Below are positions 29,711 to 39,040 of a stretch of DNA of 64,000 nt, piece after piece. The notes beneath the pieces are model-generated. The model worked only from the letters and a program-made list of their open reading frames with translations, made no database searches and was not told the DNA's origin. Made by a program: the position numbers and the translations under genes. The stretch's first letter is position 1. The number at the start of each line of letters is the position of its first letter. Location: positions 4,898,001 to 4,962,000 of the forward strand of contig NZ_JAUSXG010000001.1 in the NCBI RefSeq assembly GCF_030815855.1, given 5' to 3'. This stretch comes from Variovorax paradoxus. GTDB lineage: Bacteria > Pseudomonadota > Gammaproteobacteria > Burkholderiales > Burkholderiaceae_C.

Positions 29711-31390
29711 CTATTCCGTGCTCTGGTAGACAGCTTCCACCGTGGCAAAGTCGCGCGCCTGCTGCTCGATGCTCACCTCGAACGGTGCGCTCTCGCCTGG
29801 GGCGATGGCCGGCAGGTTCTCCACCATCTTGAAGCCGGTGAGCCGGCCCTCCCGGTCGCGCAGGCTGACCCACACGCGGGCCTTGCGCACGATGCCGGTG
29901 CCGGGGTTCTTCACGCTGCCCTTGATGTCCACCGCCTTGTAGGCAAAGCGCTGGCTGAAGTTGAGCAGCACGCTGCCCGTGGTCGCGCGGGTGCTGTCGA
30001 TCGTGACTTCCAGCGGCGTGCGCGGGCCGGGCAGCGCCGCGCGCCGCATCGGCTTCCATTCGACGCGGGTCTGCGTGATGCGGTCGGCGCGCGATGGATC
30101 GATCTGCACCGGAAAGCGCTCGCCCGGATACAGGTACGCCGGGCCGCCGAGCACGGTCGTGCCGTCGAGCTTGCTGCCGTCGAAACGCGAGATCACCGCC
30201 GCCGGGGCAATGGCGATCTGGTCCTTGCTGCGATTCACCAGCTCGGTCATGTAGGTGCGCTGGTGAATCGTGCTGAGCCCCGGGATCAGCGGCAGCAGTT
30301 CCAACTGGGCCTGGTCGAAGCGCTCGCTCTCGTCGGCCAGCAGGTCATCGGTGCCCATGCGCAACTCGGGGTTGAACACCTCCGGCCCGCCCACGGCACG
30401 GATCACGCGGTCGGTGCCCAGCACCGCCACGCGCGCACCGTCGGCCTCGAGCGTGCTGTAGCCGATGCGGTAGTCCCACGCCGCCACCGCCGCGCCGCGG
30501 CCGAAATCGCGAATGCCAATGTCCATCGAGGTGCGCGCGCCGGGCTTCAGTTCGCTCGCCTGCGCGTAGCCATGGCCGATGCCGATCACGTTTCCCGCAT
30601 CGTCGTACAGCGTCACGAGGGCCTCGATGCCGGCCAGCGTGGCGCTGTTGTCTTTCGCGTTGGCGACGCGGCCGACCAGCCGGACCCCGGCCGTGCCTTG
30701 CTGCACCAGCCGCACGCGATCGAAGACCAGCCGCGGCCCCTGCGCCAAGCGGTACGGCGCCGAAAGACGCTGCACCTCCAGCTCATGGCGCGTTGCGGTT
30801 CTTGCGCTCGGCAGAGCGATCAGCACCGGCGCGCTCTCGCCCGGCTGGAGCACGCCAATGGGCAACGATTCACTGCGCTCTTCGAGCCGGGTATCGCCGT
30901 CGTAGAACACCGCCTTGATGTTGGCGCGCTCCAGCGGCTTGCCGGTTTCGTTGCGCGCCACCACCAGCAGCCTGGCCTGCGCCGAACCACCGCTGCCCAC
31001 CAGCACCTGGCGCGGCTCGCCGAGCCTGAGCCCGTCGGACGGGATCGTGCGGTCGACCACCGTTGCCCTTGCGGGCTGCGCGCGGGGACGCTCATCGCGC
31101 GCCGAGATCAGGCTGGCCACCATCACCACCAGCCCCACGCCGAGCACCGCCGCCACCGCGATGCCCGCATGGCGCATGACCATTTTTTGCTTGAGCGCCT
31201 GCTCTTGCGCGAGGCGCTGCCCCGCCGCGTTCTTCACCTGCTCGAGCACACGATCGAGCCGGTCGGACACGTTGTCTTCGACCAGCGTCACCGAGCCGCA
31301 ATGCTGGCAGGCGTACTGGTTCGGGCCGGTGCGTTTCAGCGCATTGCTGCCGCACTCGCCACACTTGAGCGTCTGGAGGTCGATGGTCAT
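29711..31390 (-). CDS. Membrane-anchored zinc-ribbon protein with FxLYD-like repeats
   Basis: A 559-residue protein I cannot assign a function. Residues 10-31 form a zinc ribbon (C10, C13, C28, C31). A short helical segment follows, then one membrane helix at about 75-96. The rest would lie outside the cytoplasm and contains at least three repeats of the FxLYD type: around [40 protein letters not shown] with [12 protein letters not shown], and [20 protein letters not shown]. Each ends in a PGE/PGA turn. The start [16 protein letters not shown] was chosen because it opens directly into the ribbon. It is divergent from another unknown membrane protein. Confidence 0.8.
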   Translation of the reverse strand: MTIDLQTLKCGECGSNALKRTGPNQYACQHCGSVTLVEDNVSDRLDRVLEQVKNAAGQRLAQEQALKQKMVMRHAGIAVAAVLGVGLVVMVASLISARDERPRAQPARATVVDRTIPSDGLRLGEPRQVLVGSGGSAQARLLVVARNETGKPLERANIKAVFYDGDTRLEERSESLPIGVLQPGESAPVLIALPSARTATRHELEVQRLSAPYRLAQGPRLVFDRVRLVQQGTAGVRLVGRVANAKDNSATLAGIEALVTLYDDAGNVIGIGHGYAQASELKPGARTSMDIGIRDFGRGAAVAAWDYRIGYSTLEADGARVAVLGTDRVIRAVGGPEVFNPELRMGTDDLLADESERFDQAQLELLPLIPGLSTIHQRTYMTELVNRSKDQIAIAPAAVISRFDGSKLDGTTVLGGPAYLYPGERFPVQIDPSRADRITQTRVEWKPMRRAALPGPRTPLEVTIDSTRATTGSVLLNFSQRFAYKAVDIKGSVKNPGTGIVRKARVWVSLRDREGRLTGFKMVENLPAIAPGESAPFEVSIEQQARDFATVEAVYQSTE

Positions 31391-31577
31391 GAAGCGCTTT
31401 CCGTGTTCTTCTTGTTTTCTGCGGCGGCAAGCGCGTCGCGGCGCCGGTTTTCTTCGGACGACATGCGCGGTGCGTTCGCAGGGACAGGGGTGGAAAGAGC
31501 AGGTCGAATGGAGAGGGCGAGGCAGCTTATCAGACGGCTGCGCATGGCATGCTCGACGCCTTTCCCGCCTCTTCTTC

Positions 31578-32576
31578 ATGACCCGGCTTCATCCGTCCGT
31601 CGCATTGATCGCCCATCTGTCCGGACAGACGCCGGGCTATGGCCATGCCTCGTCCGATGGCCGCTACCAGGCCGCGGAGGTCGGCGGCGCCACCGTCATC
31701 GTCGACCTCCGGGAACGCCGGCTGCACCGGGCGCCCGGCGTGTACCCGCGCGGCTTCAAGGGCGCCACGCTGGAGGTGGAAGGCGAGGAAACGGCCACGG
31801 CGTACCTGCCGGCCTGGACCGATCTGCAGCGGATTTCCCTTGAAGATGCGCCGGCGGATTTCTGGTCGCCATGGCCCGACCCGCGTGTGGTCGGCCTTGC
31901 CCCGCTGGCCGAGTTGCAGCCGGCCGAGTGGACGTCCGTAGCGCCGCAGGCCACGGAACGCGTGCGCCGTTCGGCCGGCGACTGGATCGCATGGCTGGTC
32001 GCGCTCGCGGTGCTGGCCTTCTTCGCGCTCTTCGGCTTCAACGCCATGACGTGGGCGCTGGCCGGCGGATGGCAATGGCTCTGGATGGTGGTCGGACTGC
32101 CGGTGTTTGCGGCCTTCTCTGTGCTGACGGTCTTTTTCGTCGTGACGACGCTGCGCGAGCGCCGCCAGGTGCGCGTGGCGCTGAACGGCATGTCGCTGGA
32201 GCGCGGCGAAGGCTTTCGGGTCGGCGAGCCGATCGAACTGCGCCTGCTCGCCACGGTGCCCGAAGCGCAAAAAGGCGAACGCACGGCGGCGCCGGAGCAC
32301 ATCGCGATGCGGCTCGTGCGGCGGTCGATCCGCAGCGAGCCCGACGGCGGCTGGACGGTGGTGGACGCATGCCGCAACGAGGCGGTCGCGTTCCGCGACG
32401 CCACGACGCGGATGGGCCGCGTGCTCTACGCGTGCGAGCTTTGCGCGCGGCCCGAGCCCGACGACGCGAACCCGGACGCACCGCCGGCACATTGGTTCGT
32501 CGAACTGCACGACACGGCCGTCGCGGACGGCGCGCCCTTCTTCATCGCCGGCCTGCGGCTGCTGGCCCCTCGCTGA
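31578..32576 (+). CDS. Hypothetical membrane protein with two helices
   Basis: A 332-residue protein that I do not recognise. Residues 1-130 look soluble, with several beta-strands (GGATVIVDLRERRLH, LEVEGEETATAYL). Two membrane helices follow at about 135-155 (WLVALAVLAFFALFGF) and 165-187 (WLWMVVGLPVFAAFSVLTVFF). The C-terminal 145 residues are soluble and contain a CELCARPEPDD stretch. It is divergent from the zinc-ribbon protein gene and ends just before a bidirectional terminator. The start codon ATG at 31578 has only a weak ribosome site. Confidence 0.75.
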   Translation: MTRLHPSVALIAHLSGQTPGYGHASSDGRYQAAEVGGATVIVDLRERRLHRAPGVYPRGFKGATLEVEGEETATAYLPAWTDLQRISLEDAPADFWSPWPDPRVVGLAPLAELQPAEWTSVAPQATERVRRSAGDWIAWLVALAVLAFFALFGFNAMTWALAGGWQWLWMVVGLPVFAAFSVLTVFFVVTTLRERRQVRVALNGMSLERGEGFRVGEPIELRLLATVPEAQKGERTAAPEHIAMRLVRRSIRSEPDGGWTVVDACRNEAVAFRDATTRMGRVLYACELCARPEPDDANPDAPPAHWFVELHDTAVADGAPFFIAGLRLLAPR

Positions 32577-32588
32577 CGGCGAGACCAA

Positions 32589-32628
32589 GAAAAAGCCGGC
32601 CCATGCTTTCGCATGGCCGGCTTTTTTT
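32589..32628. terminator. Bidirectional intrinsic terminator
   Basis: AAGCCGGCCCATGC and GCATGGCCGGCTT pair around TTTC with one bulged C, flanked by an A-run on the left and seven T on the right. It sits between two convergent genes (ends 32576 and 32654) and can stop transcription from both. Confidence 0.9.
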
Positions 32629-32653
32629 AGAGCGGACGCTCGCTGAGGGTCGC

Positions 32654-33034
32654 TTACAGCGGCAGCGCGTCGCCACGAGCCGCGGCGCGGGCTGCGGCAC
32701 GCACCGTGGCGCGGTCTACCGTGCTGGCGACGACGGGAGCCACACGGGCCGAAGCGCCTTCGGCGTACGGATCGGCGCTGCGGGCGGCGGCCACGGCGTC
32801 GGCACGGACCGCATCGCGGCTGGTCGACGAAACGATCACGCGGGCCGGACCTGCGTTGGCGCCGGTGGCGTACGGATTGGCGCTGTGCGCGGCAACCACG
32901 GCTTGGCCGGCGACATCGGCGCGGCTTGCGGCCGAGGTCAGTTGATGCACGCCTTCATAGGTTTCAGCGTGGGCGGCGCCGGCAACGGCCATCAGGGCAA
33001 CAGCAACGGCGGAGAGGATCTTCGAGGCGGTCAT
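32654..33034 (-). CDS. Small secreted Ala-rich repeat protein
   Basis: A 126-residue exported protein of unknown role. The signal peptide MTASKILSAVAVALMAVAGAAHA probably ends at AHA before ETYEGVHQL. The mature part holds imperfect repeats: SRADVAGQAVVAAHSANPYA, SRDAVRADAVAAARSADPYA and the shorter DRATVRAAARAAARGDALPL. Each is a helix followed by a small turn; the first two end in an NPYA/DPYA motif and an xGA stretch. AAGGAAAT lies eight bases ahead of the chosen ATG at 33034, which favours it over an upstream TTG. It ends at a bidirectional terminator and appears to be a single-gene unit. Confidence 0.8.
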   Translation of the reverse strand: MTASKILSAVAVALMAVAGAAHAETYEGVHQLTSAASRADVAGQAVVAAHSANPYATGANAGPARVIVSSTSRDAVRADAVAAARSADPYAEGASARVAPVVASTVDRATVRAAARAAARGDALPL

Positions 33035-33298
33035 TTGGATTTCCTTCAATTCAGTTCAGTTTTGACTTTGGATGATTTCGAACCGGTCTTGGGTGGGTCA
33101 CCGTCCCTTTCGGGGGCGGCCACCTCGCTCGGGGCCCTGTTCACCCAGATCGGCTTGGGGGCCGGTCTGTGAGATGAATTGTGCGCCGTCATCTAAGTAA
33201 AAACCCTGATCAAAAGGAACCACGGCGTTCACGGAATTGAAACAATCGACCGGCCAGGGTCGGCAAACCCTGCCGGCCTGCCAGACACCGCTCCGCAG

Positions 33299-34144
33299 TC
33301 AGCGCGCTGCAAAGAGCCCGTTGATCTCGCCGGCCGGGAGCATCTCGCCGGCCATCGTGCGAAAGCCTCCGTGGCCGGATTCAAGAGCTTCCGCGGCGAT
33401 GCGGCCGAGCAGCCCGAGTGCCGCCTGCAAAGGACCGCAGCCCAGGCTGATGCGCCGCGCGCCGGCGCCTGCAAGAACGTCGACCGACGGTGCCTTGGAA
33501 TGGCCGGCATACACGTTCACAGGCAGGGGCACCGCGGCGGCAAGGCCCGCGATCTCGTCGAGGCTCGCCATGCCCGGCACGAAGATGCCGTCGGCACCCG
33601 CGAAGGCGTAGAGCCGCGCCCGCCGCAGCGTGTCTTCATAGCGTGCCGCGGGGTCGTCGTTGGCGACGAAGCAGGTGTCGGTGCGCGCATTGATGAACAG
33701 GCGCGCGTCGATCTTGCGCAGCGCAGCGATGCGCTCGCAGAGAATTTCCGGCGGCGCGAGCCGGCGCGTGCCCGGCAGCGTGCCGTCTTCGATGTTGATA
33801 CCCGCCACGCCCATGCCGACCAGCGAGCGCACGACCTCGCACACGGCCTGCGTGCTGTCGCCGAACCCGCGTTCGATGTCGACCGTGACCGGCAGGCTCG
33901 CCACGCGGCAGATGCGCGCGCAGCCCGCGAGCAGCTCGTCCACTGGCATGCGCTCGCCGTCCGCGTGCCCCATCGACCAGGCCATGCCCGCGCTGGTCGT
34001 GCCGATGGCCTTCGCGCCCGCGCGTTCGACGATGCGCGCGCTGGCCGCGTCCCAGGCGTTCACCAGCACCAGCGGTGCCGGGCCGGCGTGCAGCCGGTGA
34101 AAAAGTTCTGCTTGCTGCTGTTGTCGTGTGTGGATGGATGGCAT
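33299..34144 (-). CDS. Isocitrate lyase/PEP mutase family enzyme
   Basis: A 281-residue alpha/beta-barrel enzyme of the ICL/PEPM superfamily. These enzymes make or break C-C or P-C bonds beside a carboxylate (2-methylisocitrate lyase, PEP mutase, oxaloacetate decarboxylase). LVNAWDAASARIVERAGAKA and the metal-binding TVDIERGFGDS (about 84-94) are typical. The second metal ligand is in INIEDGT (about 120), and INARTDT is near 152. The KxxCH motif of true isocitrate lyase is absent, so this is not AceA. The specific reaction is not known. It is divergent from the yebC-like gene. Confidence 0.88.
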   Translation of the reverse strand: MPSIHTRQQQQAELFHRLHAGPAPLVLVNAWDAASARIVERAGAKAIGTTSAGMAWSMGHADGERMPVDELLAGCARICRVASLPVTVDIERGFGDSTQAVCEVVRSLVGMGVAGINIEDGTLPGTRRLAPPEILCERIAALRKIDARLFINARTDTCFVANDDPAARYEDTLRRARLYAFAGADGIFVPGMASLDEIAGLAAAVPLPVNVYAGHSKAPSVDVLAGAGARRISLGCGPLQAALGLLGRIAAEALESGHGGFRTMAGEMLPAGEINGLFAAR

Positions 34145-34332
34145 GGTGGCGTGGCCTCGCGGCGTGGTGGAACGGGCAAGCATGGAGATGCCCGGCCTCC
34201 AGGACTTGGAAAAAACTGCTGTCCGCGCGCTCCGGCTAAAGTAGTCGCCCCAAACGGTTGTCGGCCCTTCGGCCCAGCGTTCAAACGCGGCCCGAGGCGA
34301 GACACCGCACACCCAACACAGGAACATCAGCC

Positions 34333-35046
34333 ATGGGCGCACAGTGGAAAGCAAAACACAAGGATCTGGCCGCCAATGCCAAGGGCCGTCTGTTCGGAAA
34401 ACTGGCCAAGGAAATCATGATTGCCGCGCGCAGCGGCGCCGATCCGGCCTCGAATGCGCGCCTGCGGCTGGTCGTGGAACAGGCCCGCAAGGTCTCGATG
34501 CCCAAGGACACCCTGGACCGCGCCATCAAGAAGGGCGCCGGGCTCTCGGGCGAGGCGGTGCATTTCGAGCATGTGATCTATGAAGGCTTTGCGCCGCACC
34601 AGGTGCCCGTGATGGTCGAATGCCTCACGGACAACGTGAACCGCACCGCGCCTGAAATGCGCGTGCTGTTCCGCAAGGGGCAGCTGGGCACCTCGGGCTC
34701 GGTGTCCTGGGATTTCGACCACGTGGGCATGATCGAAGCCGAACCTTCGGGCGCGGGTGCCGACGCCGAAGTGGCGGCCATCGAAGCCGGCGCGCAAGAC
34801 TTCGAACCCGCGGGCGAAAGCGGCGTCACGACGTTTCTGACCGACCCCGCGGACCTCGACCTCGTGAGCCGCGCGCTGCCGGCCCAGGGCTTCACCGTGT
34901 TGTCGGCCAAGCTGGGCTACAAGCCCAAGAACCCGGTCGATCCGGCCAGCCTCAGCGCCGAACACCTGGAAGAAGTCGAAGTCTTTCTGGCCGCCATCGA
35001 TGCGAATGACGATGTGCAGAACGTGTTCGTGGGCCTTGCGGGCTGA
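34333..35046 (+). CDS. YebC/PmpR family regulator
   Basis: A 237-residue YebC-family protein. The family is annotated as DNA-binding regulators, and some members have recently been linked to translation of difficult motifs. Three domains are expected; visible blocks are [20 protein letters not shown] near 15-35, [24 protein letters not shown] near 98-120, and the acidic end [16 protein letters not shown]. The N-terminus [18 protein letters not shown] is the YebC-II-like form. The gene starts 188 bases from the divergent PEP-mutase-family gene and is followed 11 bases later by a GFA-type gene. Confidence 0.92.
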   Translation: MGAQWKAKHKDLAANAKGRLFGKLAKEIMIAARSGADPASNARLRLVVEQARKVSMPKDTLDRAIKKGAGLSGEAVHFEHVIYEGFAPHQVPVMVECLTDNVNRTAPEMRVLFRKGQLGTSGSVSWDFDHVGMIEAEPSGAGADAEVAAIEAGAQDFEPAGESGVTTFLTDPADLDLVSRALPAQGFTVLSAKLGYKPKNPVDPASLSAEHLEEVEVFLAAIDANDDVQNVFVGLAG

Positions 35047-35057
35047 GCAGCCTTCAG

Positions 35058-35507
35058 ATGGGACTGGGAAGCGAGCCTGTGACGCGCCTGGAGAAAACGG
35101 CTGCACGCAGTCTCGCCGGCCGATGCCTGTGCGGCGCCGTCCGCTACACGGTGGCCGATGAATTCGCCTATGCACTGAACTGCCATTGTTCCGACTGCAG
35201 GCGCGCCACTGGTTCGGCCTTCAAGCCTTTTGCCGGCATCGAGCGGCACCAGCTGGCCATTGCGGAAGGACAGGACAAGCTCCTGGTTTTCGGCGAGAAA
35301 GATGCCGGCGACATGCACTGCGGACAATGCGGTTCGCTTCTCTACTCGGTGGTGCGGGACGGCACGTTCGTGCACGTGACCCTGGGCACGCTGATCGACA
35401 ATCCGTCCATCCGCCCGAACGCGCACATCTTTGTCGGCTCCAAGGCACCGTGGTTCACGATCACGGACGACCTGCCCCAATACAACGAGCACGTCGACGC
35501 CGGCTGA
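35058..35507 (+). CDS. GFA family zinc protein
   Basis: A 149-residue protein of the GFA (glutathione-dependent formaldehyde-activating enzyme/CENP-V) fold. The zinc ligands are visible: C23 and C25 (RCLCGAV), C42, C44 and C47 (NCHCSDCR), and C88 and C91 (CGQCGS). The substrate of most members is unproven, and true formaldehyde chemistry has been questioned for the family. It lies 11 bases after the yebC-like gene and is probably cotranscribed with it. The ATG at 35058 has no clear ribosome site, which fits translational coupling. Confidence 0.88.
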   Translation: MGLGSEPVTRLEKTAARSLAGRCLCGAVRYTVADEFAYALNCHCSDCRRATGSAFKPFAGIERHQLAIAEGQDKLLVFGEKDAGDMHCGQCGSLLYSVVRDGTFVHVTLGTLIDNPSIRPNAHIFVGSKAPWFTITDDLPQYNEHVDAG

Positions 35508-35521
35508 GCCTCCGCCCGTTT

Positions 35522-37471
35522 CTACGCCGCCGGTCCGCCGCGCTTCAGCGGCAGCCACAACGTAAACAGCGTGCCTTCCAGCCCCGAGCGCCACGAGACG
35601 GCGCCCCCGACCACCTGGGCACGGCGCTGCTGGTTCTGCATGCCTCGTCCGCCGGCCTCGCTCATCGCCTTCTCGACGTCGAAGCCCTGGCCGTTGTCCT
35701 CGATGGTCACCCGCACGCCCGAGGGCTCTGCCGCGGTGCCCACGCGGATCTCGGTGGCGCGGGTGTGGCGCAGGATGTTGGCGATGCTCTCCTGCACGAT
35801 GCGCAGGATGTGCAGCGCGCTGGTCGGGTCGAGCCAGTCGAGCGCGGGAAGCTCCTGCACGTTCCATTGCAGGGCGACACCCGAACTCTCGAGCCGGGGT
35901 CCCAGCCGGTAGCGCAGCGTGGCGAGCAACAGCAACAGGTCGTCTTCGAGCGGCTCCATCGAGTCGATGGTCAGCTTCAGGTCGTCGAGGCAGCTCTTGA
36001 GCAGCTGCGAAACCTTGTCGTCGCTCATGCCGCCACCCTCCACCGAGCGAATGGCGCTGATCAGCGAGGAGCCGAGCCCGTCGTGCATGTCCTGCATCAG
36101 GCGCTGGCGCTCGTCGCTGATGGTTTGCAGCTTCTCGACCTCGCGCAGCCGCTGGTGGCTGCGGTCGAGCTCGGCTTCGCGGGCCCGCAGGCGTTGCGCC
36201 AGGCTGGCGTTGACTTGCTCCACCTCGGCAATGGCGTTGACGTAGCGCCGGTACATCAGCGCTCCGAACACGATGAACGTGACGGCGTTGGTGTACGCCC
36301 CCAGGTACCAGCCCTCGGGGCTGACGAAGTTGTTCTGCAGCAGCCAGTCGGACACGCCCAGCAGCACGCACACGCCGATGCCGGCGGCCACCAGCCGCCC
36401 TTCGCTGGAACGCCGCCAGGCACTCACGCCGCCCACCACCGCAACGGCGACCCCCATCAATGCCGCGCCGATGTAGATCAACGGCGTGACCTGCGGGGTG
36501 TTCCTCAGGATGGCCAGCCCCGGCAGCGTCAGAACGCCGATCAGCACGGTCCACCCAACCACCGCAAAGGTGAGCCATCCGAGCGGCCGGCCGTGCAGCT
36601 GGCGCAGCGCGAAATGCACCACCGCGACCAGCCAGAACAAGGAATTGACGGTGAGCCAGGCAAACCAGTCGTTGGCAATTGGAACGCCGACGTAGAAATG
36701 CAGGCTCCGCAGGAAGGACGTGGTCGCCAGGTTGAAAAAGAGCAGGTAACCCGTGTCGTGGCGGCGCTTGAACCACACGAACAAGGCGAACACGCCGACC
36801 GCCATGAAGGCCGCGCTGAGCATCGCCGGCAGCTCCTGCTGGAGCCACTGCCGCATGCGGTAGCGGCCCTCCAGCGCTCCCACGGGCCCGAGCCACAGCG
36901 ATGAGACCGCCACCTGCGCGCTTCGCGAGTGCTCCAGCCGCAGCAGGATCTCGTTCAACGGTGCGCCGTCGGGCGTCTTGCCCAGCAAGACCCACAGCGG
37001 CGTGCGCGTGCTGTTCCAGAGCGGACCCTGCACCTGCGCGCGCTGCACCAGCCGGCCGTTGGCATACACCGCGATGGACCCGTCCGTCTTGATCCGCGCG
37101 CCGTACAACCCCAGCGGCGCCAGGGTGGCGGGCAGGTTGCGTGCGGAAAGCCGGAGCCATGTGGTGCGGGTGGCGCCCGCGTTCGATGCGCTGTCGGCCT
37201 GGCGCAGCAAGGCAATGGGGAGGGCCAGGGGCAGTTCGACCGGTTGCCAGGCGAGCGGCAAGGCCCTGCTGTCCACGGCGAGCGGCAGTTCCTGGATGGC
37301 CGGCGTGTCTTCCTCCTGCCAGTCGGCCTGCGTCATGTGCAGAGCCGCCGACTCGTGCTCGGCATCGGTCGCGCTGAAAAAGGCCACCATGACCAGCAGC
37401 AGCGCCAAGGAGACGACGAGCACCGCGTTCGCCCAGAAGGAGGCGAGGCGGTATCTGGAGAAGTGATTCAA
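35522..37471 (-). CDS. Sensor histidine kinase, 7TM-DISM-like with HisKA_3
   Basis: A 649-residue membrane kinase. A first helix (about 13-32) is followed by a periplasmic domain of about 180 residues. Then comes a block of about seven helices (222-400), like 7TMR-DISM receptors. A coiled-coil linker (EVEQVNASLAQRLRAREAEL) leads to the NarL-type dimerisation helix, with the phospho-histidine at about H463 (QDMHDGLGSSL). The ATPase domain has RIVQESIANILRHTRA and the DNGQGF G1 box. The only start giving the complete first helix is TTG at 37471. No response regulator is adjacent. It is divergent from the pilus operon, so a link to pilus control is possible but unproven. Confidence 0.88.
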   Translation of the reverse strand: MNHFSRYRLASFWANAVLVVSLALLLVMVAFFSATDAEHESAALHMTQADWQEEDTPAIQELPLAVDSRALPLAWQPVELPLALPIALLRQADSASNAGATRTTWLRLSARNLPATLAPLGLYGARIKTDGSIAVYANGRLVQRAQVQGPLWNSTRTPLWVLLGKTPDGAPLNEILLRLEHSRSAQVAVSSLWLGPVGALEGRYRMRQWLQQELPAMLSAAFMAVGVFALFVWFKRRHDTGYLLFFNLATTSFLRSLHFYVGVPIANDWFAWLTVNSLFWLVAVVHFALRQLHGRPLGWLTFAVVGWTVLIGVLTLPGLAILRNTPQVTPLIYIGAALMGVAVAVVGGVSAWRRSSEGRLVAAGIGVCVLLGVSDWLLQNNFVSPEGWYLGAYTNAVTFIVFGALMYRRYVNAIAEVEQVNASLAQRLRAREAELDRSHQRLREVEKLQTISDERQRLMQDMHDGLGSSLISAIRSVEGGGMSDDKVSQLLKSCLDDLKLTIDSMEPLEDDLLLLLATLRYRLGPRLESSGVALQWNVQELPALDWLDPTSALHILRIVQESIANILRHTRATEIRVGTAAEPSGVRVTIEDNGQGFDVEKAMSEAGGRGMQNQQRRAQVVGGAVSWRSGLEGTLFTLWLPLKRGGPAA

Positions 37472-37791
37472 CTCAGAACGAAGGGATGAATATCCGCAAA
37501 GAGCGTTCGGCCTCGAAGAGGGTGCAGTACACGGAGGTTCGTTGACGAACTGTCAACATTTTCAATGTGTTTGAGGCGGCTGTTCCCTTTTTCGGGCCCT
37601 GGCAAACCTCGTCAATACAGAAGGGGCGAGTTCGGAGATTCGCGCCGTGTAACCATTCGCCTGCTGCAAATTCGCTCGAACTGCAACAAATTGTGCATTT
37701 GTGTGAACTAATCTACTATTCACCAAGCGGGATCGTTGGCACTATCCGGTCCGTTCCATCCTCGTTTTATTTACATCTGTCGCCATTTTCC
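37472..37791. promoter_or_regulatory. Divergent control region of kinase and pilus operon
   Basis: 320 bases without a gene, distinctly AT-richer towards the pilin. It contains an inverted repeat GTTGAC-GAACT-GTCAAC (37541-37557) and a second one at 37686-37702. A possible sigma-70 promoter for the pilus is TTGTGC (37691) with TACTAT (37714), 17 bases apart, though the -35 is weak (3 of 6). Confidence 0.5.
37686..37702. promoter_or_regulatory. Inverted repeat overlapping candidate pilus promoter
   Basis: ACAAAT (37686-37691), spacer TGTGC, ATTTGT (37697-37702): a perfect 6-bp dyad. It overlaps the possible -35 element of the pilus promoter and lies 90 bases upstream of the pilin ATG. A regulator bound here could block or aid polymerase. 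Confidence 0.45.
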
Positions 37792-38298
37792 ATGAAAAAT
37801 CCTTCTTTCCTCCTCGCAGCAGTTCTTGCCGTCACGGCCACCAGCGCCGCATTCGCGGCCACGACCACCTCCACGTTCCAGGTCCTGATCACCGTGAACA
37901 AGGCCTGCTCGGTCGTCGCCGGCACGGCATCCAACATCGATTTCGGCTCGGTCAATTCCTCGGCCACGGCCCTGTCTGCTTCCAGCAACATCAACGTCAC
38001 CTGCTCCAAGTCGACGCCCTACAACGTCGGCCTGCTGCCGTCGAACAACAGCACCACCGGCGCCGGCGTGATGAGCCCCGCCGTGGCTGGCCCGGACACT
38101 GTCGCCTACCAGCTCCGCTCGGTGAGTGCGACCGGTCCCGTCTGGGGCAGCACCGCCACGGCCACCGCCGTGGGCAACGGCGTGGCAGGCACCGGCACCG
38201 GCGTGGCGCAAACGATCCCCGTGTTTGCCACCGTCGCGAACGCCAACGTGACGCCTGGCGCCTACCTGGACACCGTGACGGTCCAGGTCAACTACTGA
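37792..38298 (+). CDS. SCPU-domain major pilin (archaic chaperone-usher)
   Basis: A 168-residue secreted pilin of the spore coat U (SCPU) family, which forms Csu-type archaic pili used in biofilm formation. The signal peptide MKNPSFLLAAVLAVTATSAAFA is followed by the donor strand (TTTSTFQVLITVNKAC). Two cysteines (in NKACSVV and INVTCSKS) likely form the family disulfide. The C-terminus VTVQVNY is the edge strand the chaperone complements. It is the first gene of the operon, with the chaperone gene 10 bases later. Confidence 0.92.
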   Translation: MKNPSFLLAAVLAVTATSAAFAATTTSTFQVLITVNKACSVVAGTASNIDFGSVNSSATALSASSNINVTCSKSTPYNVGLLPSNNSTTGAGVMSPAVAGPDTVAYQLRSVSATGPVWGSTATATAVGNGVAGTGTGVAQTIPVFATVANANVTPGAYLDTVTVQVNY

Positions 38299-38308
38299 TC
38301 GATTGCCC

Positions 38309-39040
38309 GTGCACCCACTGCTGCGTTACACCGCTGTCCTCGCGCTCGCCTTCGCGCACGTGGTCGCCTCGGCGAGCGGACTGCAGGTTTCTCCGGTCAC
38401 GCTCACGCTCCAGGCCGCGCAGAACGCCGACGGTCTCTGGCTCAGCAACACCGGCGACGGCGTGGTGCACGCCCAGGTGCGTGTCTATCACTGGACACAG
38501 GAGAACGGCGCCGAAAAGCTGACGCCCTCGCGCGAACTTCTCGTAAGTCCGCCGGTGGTGCAGCTGGGCGCGTCCGAACGGCAGCTGATTCGGGTCATTC
38601 GCGCGGGGGTTCCCGCCGGCATGGTCGAAAACTCGTACCGGCTCATCATCGACGAGCTGCCGGTCGAGGTGAAGGAGGAAAAGAAGGGCCTGCAACTCGT
38701 GCTGCGCTATTCGGTGCCCATCTTCATCGCGGCCGCCGGCGCGCAGTCACCCGCGCCCCAGCTGACATGGTCGCTGCGCCGGGAGGACGGCCAAGCGGTG
38801 CTCGAAGTCGCGAACAGCGGCGGCATGCATGCCCAGCTCGCCGATCTGGATTTTGTCGATACCGTCGGCCGCCGCACCCCGGTGCATGCCGGCCTGATGG
38901 GCTACGTCTTGCCCGGCGCGCGCATGCGTTGGCCACTGAAGACATCCGCCGAGGCCTTCGCGCTTGGCGGCGTTCTGGAAACGAAGATCAATGGCAACGC
39001 GACGCAGGAAAACATCCCGCCGCTCCCACGCGCCCGCTGA
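38309..39040 (+). CDS. Periplasmic pilus chaperone (PapD-like)
   Basis: A 243-residue periplasmic chaperone of two Ig-like domains. It holds pilin subunits by donor-strand complementation and delivers them to the usher. The signal peptide ends before SGLQVSPVTLTLQ, and the first domain has VSPPVVQLGASERQLIRVIR with the arginine/lysine cleft residues. The second domain carries YSVPIFIAA. The start is uncertain: GTG at 38309 gives MHPLLRYTAVLALAFAH, and a TTG at 38303 would add two residues; no good ribosome site is seen, which suggests coupling to the pilin gene. It overlaps the usher gene by 50 bases. Confidence 0.9.
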   Translation: MHPLLRYTAVLALAFAHVVASASGLQVSPVTLTLQAAQNADGLWLSNTGDGVVHAQVRVYHWTQENGAEKLTPSRELLVSPPVVQLGASERQLIRVIRAGVPAGMVENSYRLIIDELPVEVKEEKKGLQLVLRYSVPIFIAAAGAQSPAPQLTWSLRREDGQAVLEVANSGGMHAQLADLDFVDTVGRRTPVHAGLMGYVLPGARMRWPLKTSAEAFALGGVLETKINGNATQENIPPLPRAR

